From assembly GCA_949317995.1 (NCBI GenBank), contig OX439043.1, forward strand, positions 3,030,501 to 3,094,500: a stretch of 64,000 nt of DNA. Direction: 5' to 3'. Source of the DNA: Acholoe squamosa. Its lineage: Eukaryota; Annelida; Polychaeta; Phyllodocida; Polynoidae. Positions 52,204 through 62,286 of this stretch are shown here, in pieces. Each line of letters starts with the position of its first letter. Within the stretch, counting starts at the first letter, position 1. The translations under genes were made by a program, and so were the position numbers. Under the pieces are notes generated by a model, which saw nothing but the letters and a program-made list of their open reading frames with translations, made no database searches and had not been told where the DNA came from.

Positions 52204-53590
52204 TTCTGGGGTTATAAGGTAAGAAACTGATACAAAATGGAGAAATATGTTAGATAAACACATTAATCCATGTTATGAGAGAGCACTTGTGGGTCTATGG
52301 GTCAATATTCCACGACCCGCGAAGAGGCACAGTCAGACCTGCTAAGACCACCAGAGACTGCACCACACCGGCCGAGGCACGACTGCCTGAGGGATGAGAG
52401 CCCTGCTGCCTGATCCTGCCATGCTGACACCAGTCCTGTAGCCTATACTGTGGTAGTCCTGGCCCTCACCTGAACAAGATCTTGGTAGTATTATTTCATT
52501 TAACCAACACAACCAGAAGACTGTAATTTACTATCAAGCCATTAAAGCTGATTATAACAAAAAGAGCATCACTGTGTTATACAACCTGTCAAGGTTTAGC
52601 TTGACATGCCAATTCAGTGACAGTTATAAGCTAACGATATCCCATGCTGAGAAGTCAACCCCTGGGGGGGGAGTACTCAAGTTAGGATCAGGTACCTACT
52701 GCCAAATGTAGCTCAAAACTGGGACCGGTGAAATGACGCACAGGGACCGGTGACCAAGTGCACCTAAAAAGACAGGGACCAGTAAACCCCTCCCTCCAAC
52801 CAGTACCAGCTTAGTAGAGCAGAAAGAATAGAGACAAAGACAGGCCTATAACATACCATTTACCACCTTTATGGGGAAACCTCTAGGATTGAGTGTTTGT
52901 CTCTGTCCTAATTGGTTTGAAAATTGCCACATAAACACTGCAAACAAGGGGGTACACAACAAATCTTCTGAAAAGGGGAAGATCAGTGCATCTATTCCCG
53001 GTGGGTCAAGTACCTTGAAAATAGGGGACCGGTTGATTACTTCTGGAACCCATTACCGGTCCTGTCCCCCAAATTTAGGGGGCCCGTAGTTTGGCAGTCA
53101 GCGGGGACCATCATAGAGTTAGTACCCCCCCCCCCGTTTGAGGGTTGCTTTAACAGAGGATGCAAAGGGGTCGTTAAGTGCACAGTGCACACAGAGTGGG
53201 AGGAAAGATGACATTAAGAACTCTTAAACTGGGCTAGGGGAGACTGGTCATTAAAGACCCAAGATTATCGTATGTGAAACTATGGCACCTGGCTAGAACA
53301 CGTACGCTGGTAGGCTCCGGAAAAAAACCCGCCGTACTATGAGTAATAATTATCTACAACCTATATTTCTTTAGGACACGGTATGTAAACACTACCTGGA
53401 TCCACAGAGATATATAAACTTTACTCCTATACCTGAACTGCAGAGGATTTGATGAAAACTTCTCGAGATGACAGCGGCCTCGCAATAGAAATCCAAGATG
53501 GCGCCGCCCATGGTCTGTTGACATTCCGCACACGGACACCGTGTGCGGAATACATTTATAACCTCATTTATAACCTTATCCAAGCTCTAG
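52204..53590. other. Interval without recognised gene
   Basis: It contains G/C-tract and GGGACCGGTGA-type repeated text around 52720-53110 and a perfect hairpin at 53523-53551. No exon is supported. Confidence 0.5.
53523..53551. repeat. Perfect 13-bp-stem hairpin upstream of LINE-B ORF1
   Basis: ATTCCGCACACGG and CCGTGTGCGGAAT flank a 3-nt loop (ACA). It lies 122 bp before the ORF1 ATG, at or just before the LINE-B 5' UTR. Confidence 0.7.
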
Positions 53591-53672
53591 TCACTGTCCT
53601 TATGAAAAGATCATCTTAACAGTGGAAAATTTGGTATATTAAAGACCAATTAGTAAAATTCGAACTGACTGA

Positions 53673-55154
53673 ATGTCGAGACGTACAAGAAGTACGAAAC
53701 TAAATCCACACTTGCAGCCCGAATCCAACATGGCGCAGGGCACTTCTGGCAAGGCGAAAAATACAAATTTGCAAGTGGAAAATGAAGAAAATCTCGACGA
53801 GGAAGATAAATTCCTACCCAGATTAGACTACAGAGCCTCTACAAAGACACTAGTTGATAAAATAAATGAGCTAGAGGATCGCATCACATCTCAAGAACGT
53901 ATAAATAGAGCTACTGTTCGCATTCTTCAAGGCATGGAAGCTAGACTCTTTGGCCCGAACGGTTTTCCTGACAAACCAACACAGACAATACAAGAACTTG
54001 AAGAAAAATGTACATCAGTGGCAAATTCCCTCTCTACTTACAGCGATAAAATTGTTAAAACTGAAGAAGAAATAGTGAAAATCCAAGAAAGTTCTGACAA
54101 ATTCGCTGAACAATTTGCAAAATTCGACTCTGACAAGAAAAAAAGAACTCTACTGATTGATGGAGTCAAAGAAGACACTCCTGGATCCCTAAGAGACACA
54201 CTTGACCAATTAATAAATGATGTTGGTTTGAGTTTCAATAGTTCAGTAGCAGATGCCATATACAGAAAAGGGAAAAAACAAGTACCAACAGCTCACCAGA
54301 AAAAAATCCCTAACTTCAGGCCGAGACCCAGGCCCATAGTCGTTATTTTCTCAGCATTGCACTACAAGACACAGATCTTTGGGAGTGTAAAAAACCTGAA
54401 AAACAATATGACCTGGAAAGGTGTACACTTAGCAGATGACATTTCCCCTGAGGAAAAGAAAATGCAGAGAAATCTACGCTCAATCCAAGCACTGGCAAAG
54501 TCTAAAGGCATTGACTGCTACGTAAGAGGATCTGCTATTACCATAGCAGGTCACCTATATCAGTACAAAGACATTGACCAACTACCCTTTGAACTCAACA
54601 TGGCAAATGCTAAGACTGTCGAAACACCTGATGGACTAGCATTTCAAGGTGAATTTGCACCCTTCTCAAACCTCTACAAGTGTATAATCAAGTTTGAAGG
54701 CCATGAATATGACTCCATAGAAAGAGCCTATGCTGCTAAGATGTGTTTAATATCTAAGCAGATGAATGTCCTACGACGAGTACTTGCTGCACCAACCCCC
54801 ATAGACGCTATGTATGCTGCCAAAGGATGTACAAAATCAAATGAATGGTATGATATGGACCAAGAGGTAATGGAGAAACTGATCTCAATTAAGTTCGAAC
54901 ATCCCCATCTCAAGGATATCCTAACCAGCAGCCGTGGTAAATACCTATATGAAGCCACCCCACACAAAGTATATGGTACAGGCCTTCACCTAGGTCAAAA
55001 AGAAGAAATAACCATCGACAACATAGCCTCAAGTGGATATGGAAACAAGCTGGGTGAGCTGCTGATGAAATTTAGATACACTATCACAGGAGAAAAACCA
55101 CTACCAACTGCAGAAGAAATCAGACTACAAAAAGCAAGAGACAATGATATTTAA
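53673..55154 (+). CDS. LINE-B ORF1 with C-terminal NADAR (YbiA-like) domain
   Basis: 493 residues from ATG 53673 to TAA. The N-terminus is basic (MSRRTRSTK). Residues about 55-150 look like a coiled coil (LVDKINELEDRI, TEEEIVKIQESSDKFAEQFA). About 155-310 resemble the RRM plus C-terminal domain of L1-type ORF1 (RTLLIDGVKED, RPIVVIFSALHYKTQIF, NLRSIQALAKSKGI). Residues about 324-470 match NADAR: FQGEFAPFSNLYKCIIKFEG, YDSIERAYAAKM (conserved Glu 350), EWYD (Trp 392), VMEKLISIKFEHPHLKDIL, GKYLYEATPHKVYGTGL, GNKLGELLMKFR. NADAR enzymes act on ADP-ribose N-glycosidic substrates. The usual D-x-x-W-G block reads HKVYGTG here, so catalysis is uncertain. ORF1 proteins normally package LINE RNA. Confidence 0.82.
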   Translation: MSRRTRSTKLNPHLQPESNMAQGTSGKAKNTNLQVENEENLDEEDKFLPRLDYRASTKTLVDKINELEDRITSQERINRATVRILQGMEARLFGPNGFPDKPTQTIQELEEKCTSVANSLSTYSDKIVKTEEEIVKIQESSDKFAEQFAKFDSDKKKRTLLIDGVKEDTPGSLRDTLDQLINDVGLSFNSSVADAIYRKGKKQVPTAHQKKIPNFRPRPRPIVVIFSALHYKTQIFGSVKNLKNNMTWKGVHLADDISPEEKKMQRNLRSIQALAKSKGIDCYVRGSAITIAGHLYQYKDIDQLPFELNMANAKTVETPDGLAFQGEFAPFSNLYKCIIKFEGHEYDSIERAYAAKMCLISKQMNVLRRVLAAPTPIDAMYAAKGCTKSNEWYDMDQEVMEKLISIKFEHPHLKDILTSSRGKYLYEATPHKVYGTGLHLGQKEEITIDNIASSGYGNKLGELLMKFRYTITGEKPLPTAEEIRLQKARDNDI

Positions 55155-55490
55155 ATATAAAGACTTAACCTATACAAAACTATTACATATATGAATTTTG
55201 TTTCGAATAGAAAATTATAGTATAAAACTATCAACACAAGGCTGGTTATGTATCCGTTAGTCTGCCAAAATGCGTTTCTAACTTTAACTGAATGATCTAT
55301 TCATCCACGTTATGGGGCGGCACAAAGGCCTATGCCCTCGGGATGAAATTTATGTACACTTACTACCAAGGGTTCGGGAGAGAAAATCCAAGTATAGGAT
55401 TTGATATAAGTTTTACTATGGAATATGCACATGTAGATGTACTCTGCATGAGCATTATGTATGCAATACAACTCAGTTAATCAGTTGTAA
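55155..55490 (+). other. LINE-B inter-ORF spacer
   Basis: 336 bp separate the ORFs, with an unremarkable 62-codon open frame at 55292-55480. ORF2 begins directly after the TAA at 55488-55490. Confidence 0.6.
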
Positions 55491-58322
55491 GGCACCAGGG
55501 GCCTCAGACTACTACATCTTAATGCTAGGAGTATAAATTCGAATTATGCCTCTATCTGTGCAGAATTGTATCCTGCAGATTTGGATATATATTCCTTCTC
55601 TGAAACTTGGTTTAAAAGTGAGGATGACGAAAGTAGTTGCCAACTAGCAGGTTATGTAAGATATAGATTAGACAGGCAAGTACTAAATGAAAAAGGGAAT
55701 ATTAAGACTGGAGGGGGAGTTGCCCTATATATTAAAAACTCGTTGAATCATGATTATCAAAGGTATTCTCATCTAAATATATCTGACAAAAATATTGAAA
55801 TACAAAATATTGTAATATCAAAACCACATATGAAACAAATCATACTATTCAATGTGTACAGACCACCGGATGGAAACCATGCTGCCTTTATCGATTCCCT
55901 AACTGATGTAATTTCTCAGATTGAAAACAGGAACAATACTGAAATCATATGTATGGGTGATATGAACTTCAATATAAGTGAGGATTCTGATATGGTAAAT
56001 AATCTTCTAAATAGACTAAAAGGGTTTGGTCTAAAGCAAGAAATTAAAAATCCCACAAGGAAAAATGCAACCTTGGATCTTATCTTTACAAATATACGTC
56101 CAAATTTTATAACAACTGGAATTACAAATAATTTTATTTCAGACCATCTCCCTGTCTTTCTTATAAGAAAAAAATGGAAAACCAACGAAGAACTTACTTA
56201 TATTGAAGGCAGATCCTATAAGAAATTACCTGATGAATTATTACTAAGTGAATTTGATGCGTATGACTGGACAACATTTGATACAACAGAAAATGTAAAT
56301 ACTGCTTGGAATGAAATGGAAAACGCTATAAGAAATATATTAGACAGATTTTGTCCCCTACACAAGTTTCTCGTTAAAAAGCACAGAGATCCATGGATGA
56401 CTCAACACGTATACGAATCCATAAGAGATAAAAACAAATTACTATGGTCTGCCAGGAAATCTTTAGATGAACAAAAATGGATTCAAGCCTCTACATGTAG
56501 AAATAAAACAAACAAAATAATAAATAAAGCTAGAAAAAATTTCTTTAAAGAACAAATTGAAGAATACAAAAATGACCATAGAAAATTCTGGCGAACTATT
56601 AATAACCTCATACCAGGACACCCTAAATCGAAACAAGTAATTAACCTAGTAGACCATGAAAATGACAATACCCCCGTTCCTCCTGACCAAGTTCCAAATT
56701 TTATAAATAATTATTTTACACAGATTGGTCCTGTACTTGCAAAGGATCTCTACATACCTTGGAAACCTTACGACAACATCTGTCTAAATTCAATTGAGCC
56801 TTTTACCACAAATCCGCAAGAAGTGTCTAAGCTGGTCCACGATATAAATACCATAAAATCCTCAGCAATTGAAAATATATCAACCAAAGTCTTAAAAACT
56901 GTGTTTAAGCATTCACCTGAAAGACTTACAAAAATTTTCAACCTATCATTTAAGACAAACACTGTACCAGACTCATGGAAAATATCCAGAATAACCCCTA
57001 TTCCAAAAACAGGTGATACCAAACTTGTAAACAATTATAGACCAATCTCCCTCCTACCGCTACCATGTAAACTGCTAGAGAAAATTGTACACACTAGAGT
57101 ATATGGATTCTTGGTTAAAGAAAATATCCTGACTCCTAAGCAGGGTGGCTTCCGAGCAGGCTACAGCACAGTGGATATCCTATCAAAATTTACAGATGAT
57201 ATTAAAAGGGAATTAAATGTTGGAAACTCTACTATTTCCGCCTTCATTGATCTCAGGAAGGCTTTTGATACTGTAGACCATTCGGTCCTATTAATTAAAC
57301 TACATCACTATGGAATTCGCTCAGATAATTACCACTGGTTTATAAACTACCTATCCAATAGACAACAACTGGTATTTGCTAATGGGCTGACTTCTGATCT
57401 GGAAAACATAACCTGTGGAGTACCTCAGGGTTCTATACTAGGTCCTTTGTTATTTCTAATATATGTAAATGATGTAATTAAATGTATTAAGACATGTAAT
57501 ATTAGACTTTATGCAGATGATACTGTGATATACTCATCACACAATAGCTTTATTCAAGCTAAGAGTGAACTTCAACGTGATCTTGAAAATTATTATACCT
57601 GGTGTATCCAAAACAAATTGTCGATTAATATTACGAAAACAAAAATCATGCTATTCACCTCAACAAACCAGAAATTAAAAACCCTGGAAGCAAACATATC
57701 CATGAACAATCAATTATTACAAATTGTCCCTAGTAAATATCTCGGTGTGACCCTGGACCCTCTCCTCTCTTATAAATTTCATCTAAAAAATCAGATCAAA
57801 ACTATCGCCTATAAAACATACAAACTGTGTTTACTAAGAAAATATCTAGATGTCAAATTAGCAGTAAAAATCTATAAAACCACGATACTTCCCTACATGG
57901 ACTATGCAGATATTTGTTTCTCAACAACTTATAGTAAATATTTGGATCCGTTACAATATGCCCAAAATAGATGTCTGAAAATATGTCTGAAAGTTCCTCA
58001 TATTACAAATACAAACTTTATACATAATATTACTGGTTGTAATAAATTAATGGACAGAAGATTTGCACATATTGTAAATTATATGTATAGTCGTTCGAGA
58101 TCTATGGATTATAAAGTTGTACAAAGGCTCCAAACAAGACAACATGATGCTCCCTTATGCAAAACTATTACACCTAACTGTTTATCTTATATTAGAAGTG
58201 TGGAGTTTCATGGTGCCATAACTTGGAATGCCCTAACAGGTGGTAGAAGGAACGCTGAAACTGTGGAAATATTTAAAAAAGAAACTAGAATATATCTTAA
58301 ATCCCTTCTACCCTATACCTAA
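55491..58322 (+). CDS. LINE-B ORF2: APE endonuclease and reverse transcriptase
   Basis: The frame opens after TAA 55488-55490 and ends TAA 58320-58322, about 943 residues. The canonical endonuclease start LLHLNARSINSN is encoded near 55515, yet no in-frame ATG precedes it, so initiation must be non-AUG, by reinitiation, or the ATG was lost. Endonuclease blocks: FSETWF (catalytic Glu), GGGVALYIK, NVYRPPDG, ICMGDMNFN, TLDLIFTN, ISDHLPVF. RT blocks: KISRITPIPKTGD, NYRPISLLPLPCKLLEKIV, GGFRAGYST, AFIDLRKAFDTVDH, CGVPQGSILGPLLFLIYVND, LYADDTVIYSS and YLGVTLD. The thumb and a C-terminal segment rich in Cys/His/Arg follow. All catalytic residues are present. Confidence 0.93.
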   Translation, partial: GTRGLRLLHLNARSINSNYASICAELYPADLDIYSFSETWFKSEDDESSCQLAGYVRYRLDRQVLNEKGNIKTGGGVALYIKNSLNHDYQRYSHLNISDKNIEIQNIVISKPHMKQIILFNVYRPPDGNHAAFIDSLTDVISQIENRNNTEIICMGDMNFNISEDSDMVNNLLNRLKGFGLKQEIKNPTRKNATLDLIFTNIRPNFITTGITNNFISDHLPVFLIRKKWKTNEELTYIEGRSYKKLPDELLLSEFDAYDWTTFDTTENVNTAWNEMENAIRNILDRFCPLHKFLVKKHRDPWMTQHVYESIRDKNKLLWSARKSLDEQKWIQASTCRNKTNKIINKARKNFFKEQIEEYKNDHRKFWRTINNLIPGHPKSKQVINLVDHENDNTPVPPDQVPNFINNYFTQIGPVLAKDLYIPWKPYDNICLNSIEPFTTNPQEVSKLVHDINTIKSSAIENISTKVLKTVFKHSPERLTKIFNLSFKTNTVPDSWKISRITPIPKTGDTKLVNNYRPISLLPLPCKLLEKIVHTRVYGFLVKENILTPKQGGFRAGYSTVDILSKFTDDIKRELNVGNSTISAFIDLRKAFDTVDHSVLLIKLHHYGIRSDNYHWFINYLSNRQQLVFANGLTSDLENITCGVPQGSILGPLLFLIYVNDVIKCIKTCNIRLYADDTVIYSSHNSFIQAKSELQRDLENYYTWCIQNKLSINITKTKIMLFTSTNQKLKTLEANISMNNQLLQIVPSKYLGVTLDPLLSYKFHLKNQIKTIAYKTYKLCLLRKYLDVKLAVKIYKTTILPYMDYADICFSTTYSKYLDPLQYAQNRCLKICLKVPHITNTNFIHNITGCNKLMDRRFAHIVNYMYSRSRSMDYKVVQRLQTRQHDAPLCKTITPNCLSYIRSVEFHGAITWNALTGGRRNAETVEIFKKETRIYLKSLLPYT

Positions 58323-58751
58323 ATTATAACTGATTATTGTACAACCTACTTATTTTCTACAGACTCTCTCCCTCACCCTTCAAATCTCTAATTATTTGTC
58401 ATAATAAGTGTCTAGTTTCTTACTTTAGTAAAATGATTAAATAGCTAGGACCAGAAGGATCAACCCATAACACTAAACTAGTGGGGATGAGGTCCATAGC
58501 TGTCTTTTTGCCACATGAAATTACCAGTCACAATATGTACCATGTCAAATTTCCTGCTGTCTCAATCATTATTTATCTTGATATGAACTTAAACAGAAGA
58601 CTTGTGAAGCTTCTGCTTATCATATCTTATTATATCATTAATTTACTACAGCATATATACTCGAAATTATGGCATTTATATAAAGAAGCAACTACTTTTG
58701 TACCGGTAACATACTTTATTGGCAATAAAGATCTTTAAAACAAAAAAAAAA
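58323..58751 (+). other. LINE-B 3' UTR and A-tail
   Basis: About 400 bp noncoding, with AATAAA at 58724-58729 and a terminal A-run. Confidence 0.75.
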
Positions 58752-58914
58752 GTGTTTTCCTTGGATCTACTTTAACTCACACAAATTTAGCAATGTCTGA
58801 TACTTAACTCACACAAACGTACTAATGCCCACGTACATCTAATACTTGACAAGGTCATCTGGGGCTTATTTTAATATCCCTGACAACAACATAGAGGCTA
58901 TGTTAAGCCTTTAA

Positions 58915-59065
58915 GGGCGGCTAATGAATTACATGCGGCACATCATGGATGATTATTGCATGAACGCAGCGCTGGCAGGTTACTTGTCATTGCTGCATTC
59001 AAGCATTAGGAAGACCCTATTGGGCTGATACAGTCCCTGACGGTTGGCATGATGCACCAGGAAGT
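58915..59065. repeat. Dispersed hairpin-type repeat, copy 3
   Basis: GGCGGCTAATGAATTACATG, ATCATGGATGATTATTGCAT and TTGGCATGATGCACCAGG place it in the same family as 1646-1872, in degenerate form. Confidence 0.5.
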
Positions 59066-59349
59066 ACTTGCAAGCAGTCTATTGAAAAAGGCCTCTAGGG
59101 TATCAAACTTAAATTGAGTGATTAGCAATTGACACACAAGAGTACAAAGTTGAAGGTTCCTTTCTGAGAGCATATCATCGCCTTTCTGCAACAAAGGTAG
59201 TTTCCTGAGGCAGGGACTCCAATTGCACATCGAGGTATTTCAGAATTACCTCTCGGCACGTTGACCTGCCCCTGTGTACAGGGAAGATCACCCTCATATA
59301 ACAAAAACAACATAAACCTTTAAAGGCCAGGTATTCATCATGGATGTAT

Positions 59350-59485
59350 ATGTCTATGTATTAATACATCATGCCGATTGGTCGTCAAGATGCTCCAATG
59401 AAGTGCTGGTAAGCAGTCTCGCCAGCACTTCATTGGTGCATCATGACGACCAACAGGCATGATGCACGCCTGCATAAGTGGCCTT
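59350..59485. mobile_element. Hairpin MITE, best-preserved copy
   Basis: CCAATGAAGTGCTGG and CCAGCACTTCATTGG form a perfect 15-bp inner stem around a 12-nt loop. Outward, CATCATGCCGATTGGTCGTC pairs with GACGACCAACAGGCATGATG with few mismatches. It is noncoding and palindromic nearly end to end. Confidence 0.75.
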
Positions 59486-59702
59486 TAAAGGGTTAAAGAA
59501 AGAATATACCTTCTCTGAGGTGCATGCCTTGGAAGAAAACATGCCGACACCAAACACCACCAAGATATTGAAGATCACTTGAACTTGGGAGTGTCAACTG
59601 TAGAAATCAATTGATCCTATAAACCCCTTTAAGACCTGGAGAATCCTCAAGTCTACATCTTTTTTCTTTTTTGCTGTCACAAGACACCAGCAGGGTGCAA
59701 AA

Positions 59703-59892
59703 AGTGAGTGAGTAATACACGTTTAACGCCATTTTGACAGCTAAGGTCATATTCATGGTGAAAACTACATTACACCTTTTTACAGAGGAATGTGTGTGAA
59801 TGTGTTGGGGCCCGTGCACCACACAAATCTGTCTTCATAGGGGATAGGAACCAGAAGATACAGGCTGTTTTAAGTGGGCTAGGGAAGCCTGC
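59703..59892 (-). mobile_element. SINE copy, reverse orientation
   Basis: GTGAGTGAGTAATACACGTT starts the reversed tail and GGGCTAGGGAAGCC ends it. It is the reverse complement of the copy at 43001-43209. Confidence 0.72.
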
Positions 59893-60394
59893 AGTACGCA
59901 AAAGTGTTGGACACTAGCAACACTGCATTGGCGCAACAAGGTACCATAATACCTGTGTGTGCCTTATTGGAACCTCCCATTGTATGGGTGCGCCTCAAAG
60001 GCGGGGTCAAATTATATTGAATTTGACTGAAAGTGTAAAAAGAAAATGAAAATAAAAACAGCCACAGGGGGGCGTTACACAAACAGGGCTCGCTACCTTA
60101 CGATTCTCGTAGGGAGGGAAGTGCATTACACAAAATAAATAGTCACTCTGATTTTCCCACCAGAAATTGTCGTTATAGCCTAACGATAAAACCCCCGTTA
60201 CACAAACTTTTTGTCGTAGTGTAACTATCGCTCGTTTCCTAAAGTTAATGTTACAATGATCCATTTTCCCAGATTAAACATTAGGTGCCCAATCATCAGA
60301 ACGACCATCGTTCTGACATTTTTTACCGAACGATGAGGGGGACCCCAGAGTAATTTTCGTTCACTGGGTCACTTCCTGTCTTAGGGAGGGAAAA

Positions 60395-61761
60395 TTGAAG
60401 ATGGCTCCTGCTCAGAAGAGAGATACCTTAGGGCGCAAGCAGCGGAAAATCAGACAACGGAGGTCCCCTTTTGCCATGTATGACGAGAATGAGTTCCAGG
60501 CCCTCTACAGGCTGACAAAACCAGTGGTCAAGAGGTTGCTAGCCGACTACAGCCAACACAGAGCCTTCAAAGGAACCACCAGAGGAGGGGGACTCTCCCA
60601 CTTTGATAGGGTAAGTTATAAAGATATAAAAAATAAAAATTCCCAATAATTACTGTAATAAAAAATAATAAAGTAATGGAAAGATTAATACTTAAATATC
60701 TGTCAATTTTTCTTAAAATTTGTCATTGGCTATGTCCCATACAAAATATAAGTAAATGTATGTTTTTATATATTTTTTTTCAGCTATGCCTGGTCCTCAG
60801 GTATTTCACAACCGGTTCATTCTACAGCACCACAGGGGACACTTAGCAAGTGTCTCGTACCTTGCTGTGTCACTCTGTTAAGGATGTAACTGACTTTTTC
60901 TACAAAGAGAGGAAAAAGTTCATCCAGTGGCCTGAGTCCTTAGAACAGAAAATGGAAAATGCTCTCAAAGTGTACCGCCACATACCCAAGGGCACCAAGG
61001 AGGAACAGAAGAAGAAATACGTGTTTGGTTTTGTGGATGGCACCCACATACCTATTAAGACACCAGATCAGAATGAGGCCCCTTACGTCTGTTGCAAAGG
61101 GTACCATTCAATCAACACGACTGTAAGTATTTCTTTTTCAACTTCTTCATACTTTGGGTTTGTTCTGCTTTTTCAGTTTTTATATCCTTTATATGTAATG
61201 AAATTTGACATGAAATTTAAGATTTGTAATGAAATTTGACATAAAGAATACATCAATAAGGAATAAACTCTTGAACAAAGACATTTATGTTAAAAACAAA
61301 AAAATTTGTTATCTACAGATCATCTCAGACTTTGACAAGAGGATCATATATGTGGATCCGAGGTGGCCGGGATCTGTGAATGACTCATATGCTCTGAGGT
61401 GCTCTCCTGTCGGAGATGAGATCGAGGAGGAAATATGGGGCAAGTTTGTTCTCCTTGGAGATGGCGAGTGAGTACCTTAACTATTTTTTTGTAATTTTCA
61501 ATGTAGTACTTTTTGTCATTTTTTCCATGAGAAATAAGTTTTGTCTCTTCTCTCAATTTCTAGTCTCACACCTGTCTATTATTTCTACTTCATTACCTTA
61601 CATTATCTGTTTTTTGTTTCCAGATACGGCCTGAAGCCCAACCTCTTCACTCCCTACAGGACCACTCAACCAGGAACAAAGGAGGAGAGGTTCAATAAGT
61701 GGCACCGCAAAACGCGAGTCTGTGTGGAGCAGTCGATCGGGATATTAAAGCAGAGGTGGCG
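60395..61761 (+). pseudogene. PIF/Harbinger transposase (HARBI1-like), with in-frame stop
   Basis: Plus-strand exons: 60395-60610, 60784-61122, 61319-61467 and 61624-61761, all GT-AG and phase-consistent. Exon 1 gives a basic N-terminus and NEFQALYRLTKPVVKRLLAD. Exon 2 begins LCLVLRYFTTGSFYSTTGDT and carries VFGFVDGTHIPIKTP (first Asp). Exon 3 gives VDPRWPGSVNDSYAL (second Asp). Exon 4 gives LKPNLFTPYRT and TRVCVEQSIGILKQRWR (Glu). This is the DDE_4 family DDE triad. A TAG at 60844-60846 interrupts exon 2, and the usual last 60-80 residues are not found after 61761, so this copy is probably dead. Confidence 0.85.
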
Positions 61762-62286
61762 GTGAGTAGCAGTTTTTTTTTTGCAATAATATATAATATT
61801 ATAAAATCTTAAGTAATTTATTTTCGCAACTGTGATGTAGAAACTTCTTGGATATGATAATCTTAAGGCCTTGTTACAACTACTTATCTTTGCGACAACA
61901 ATACTTTATAACTCAAATTTTGGTCCTTTGTGAGTAATTTTTTTTTATGACACAGTATCCTAGACTCCTCTAGACGGAGTCGGACCACTTCTTACCGAGC
62001 TAAACATTTCATTAGGCGACCTATATTGAGGTAGATGTAAACCATACACCGAAATAAACACGTGCCAGTTGCACTAACCCGAGATCCCTTGTCTGGTTTT
62101 CACTTCGAACCATTTGAGTCATATATTCGAACCACTACACTTTTAACATTCTTTTTTATTTAAGGTCTGTAGAATGAAACCTTATTCCCCTTTAGGAGCA
62201 GAAAATGTCTTAGTATTGTTGTAAAATACCCTTCACAAAAGTATCTGAACTCTGCCTTTTCATCCTTCTCTCCTATCTAGCAGCCC
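61762..62286. other. Spacer between convergent Harbinger genes
   Basis: AT-rich, with no exon recognised. TCCTAGACTCCTCTAGACGG near 61970 is a short palindromic text. Confidence 0.5.

Larger units (their letters stand above)
53590..58751 (+). mobile_element. LINE-B: nearly full-length non-LTR retrotransposon
   Basis: ORF1 (53673-55154) and ORF2 (55491-58322) are uninterrupted. A 3' UTR with AATAAA at 58724-58729 and an A-rich tail ending at about 58751 closes the element. The 5' border is not defined; 53590 is an estimate. Target duplications were not found. An APE endonuclease followed by RT with a YADD box places it in a CR1/L2/Jockey-like group. The intact frames suggest recent activity. 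Confidence 0.88.
58752..60394. other. Repeat-rich interval without gene
   Basis: It contains two members of the ATGCATCATGCC hairpin family, a reverse SINE and the presumed left end of the Harbinger element (GTTACACAAACAGGGCTCGC near 60072). No exon is supported. Confidence 0.55.
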
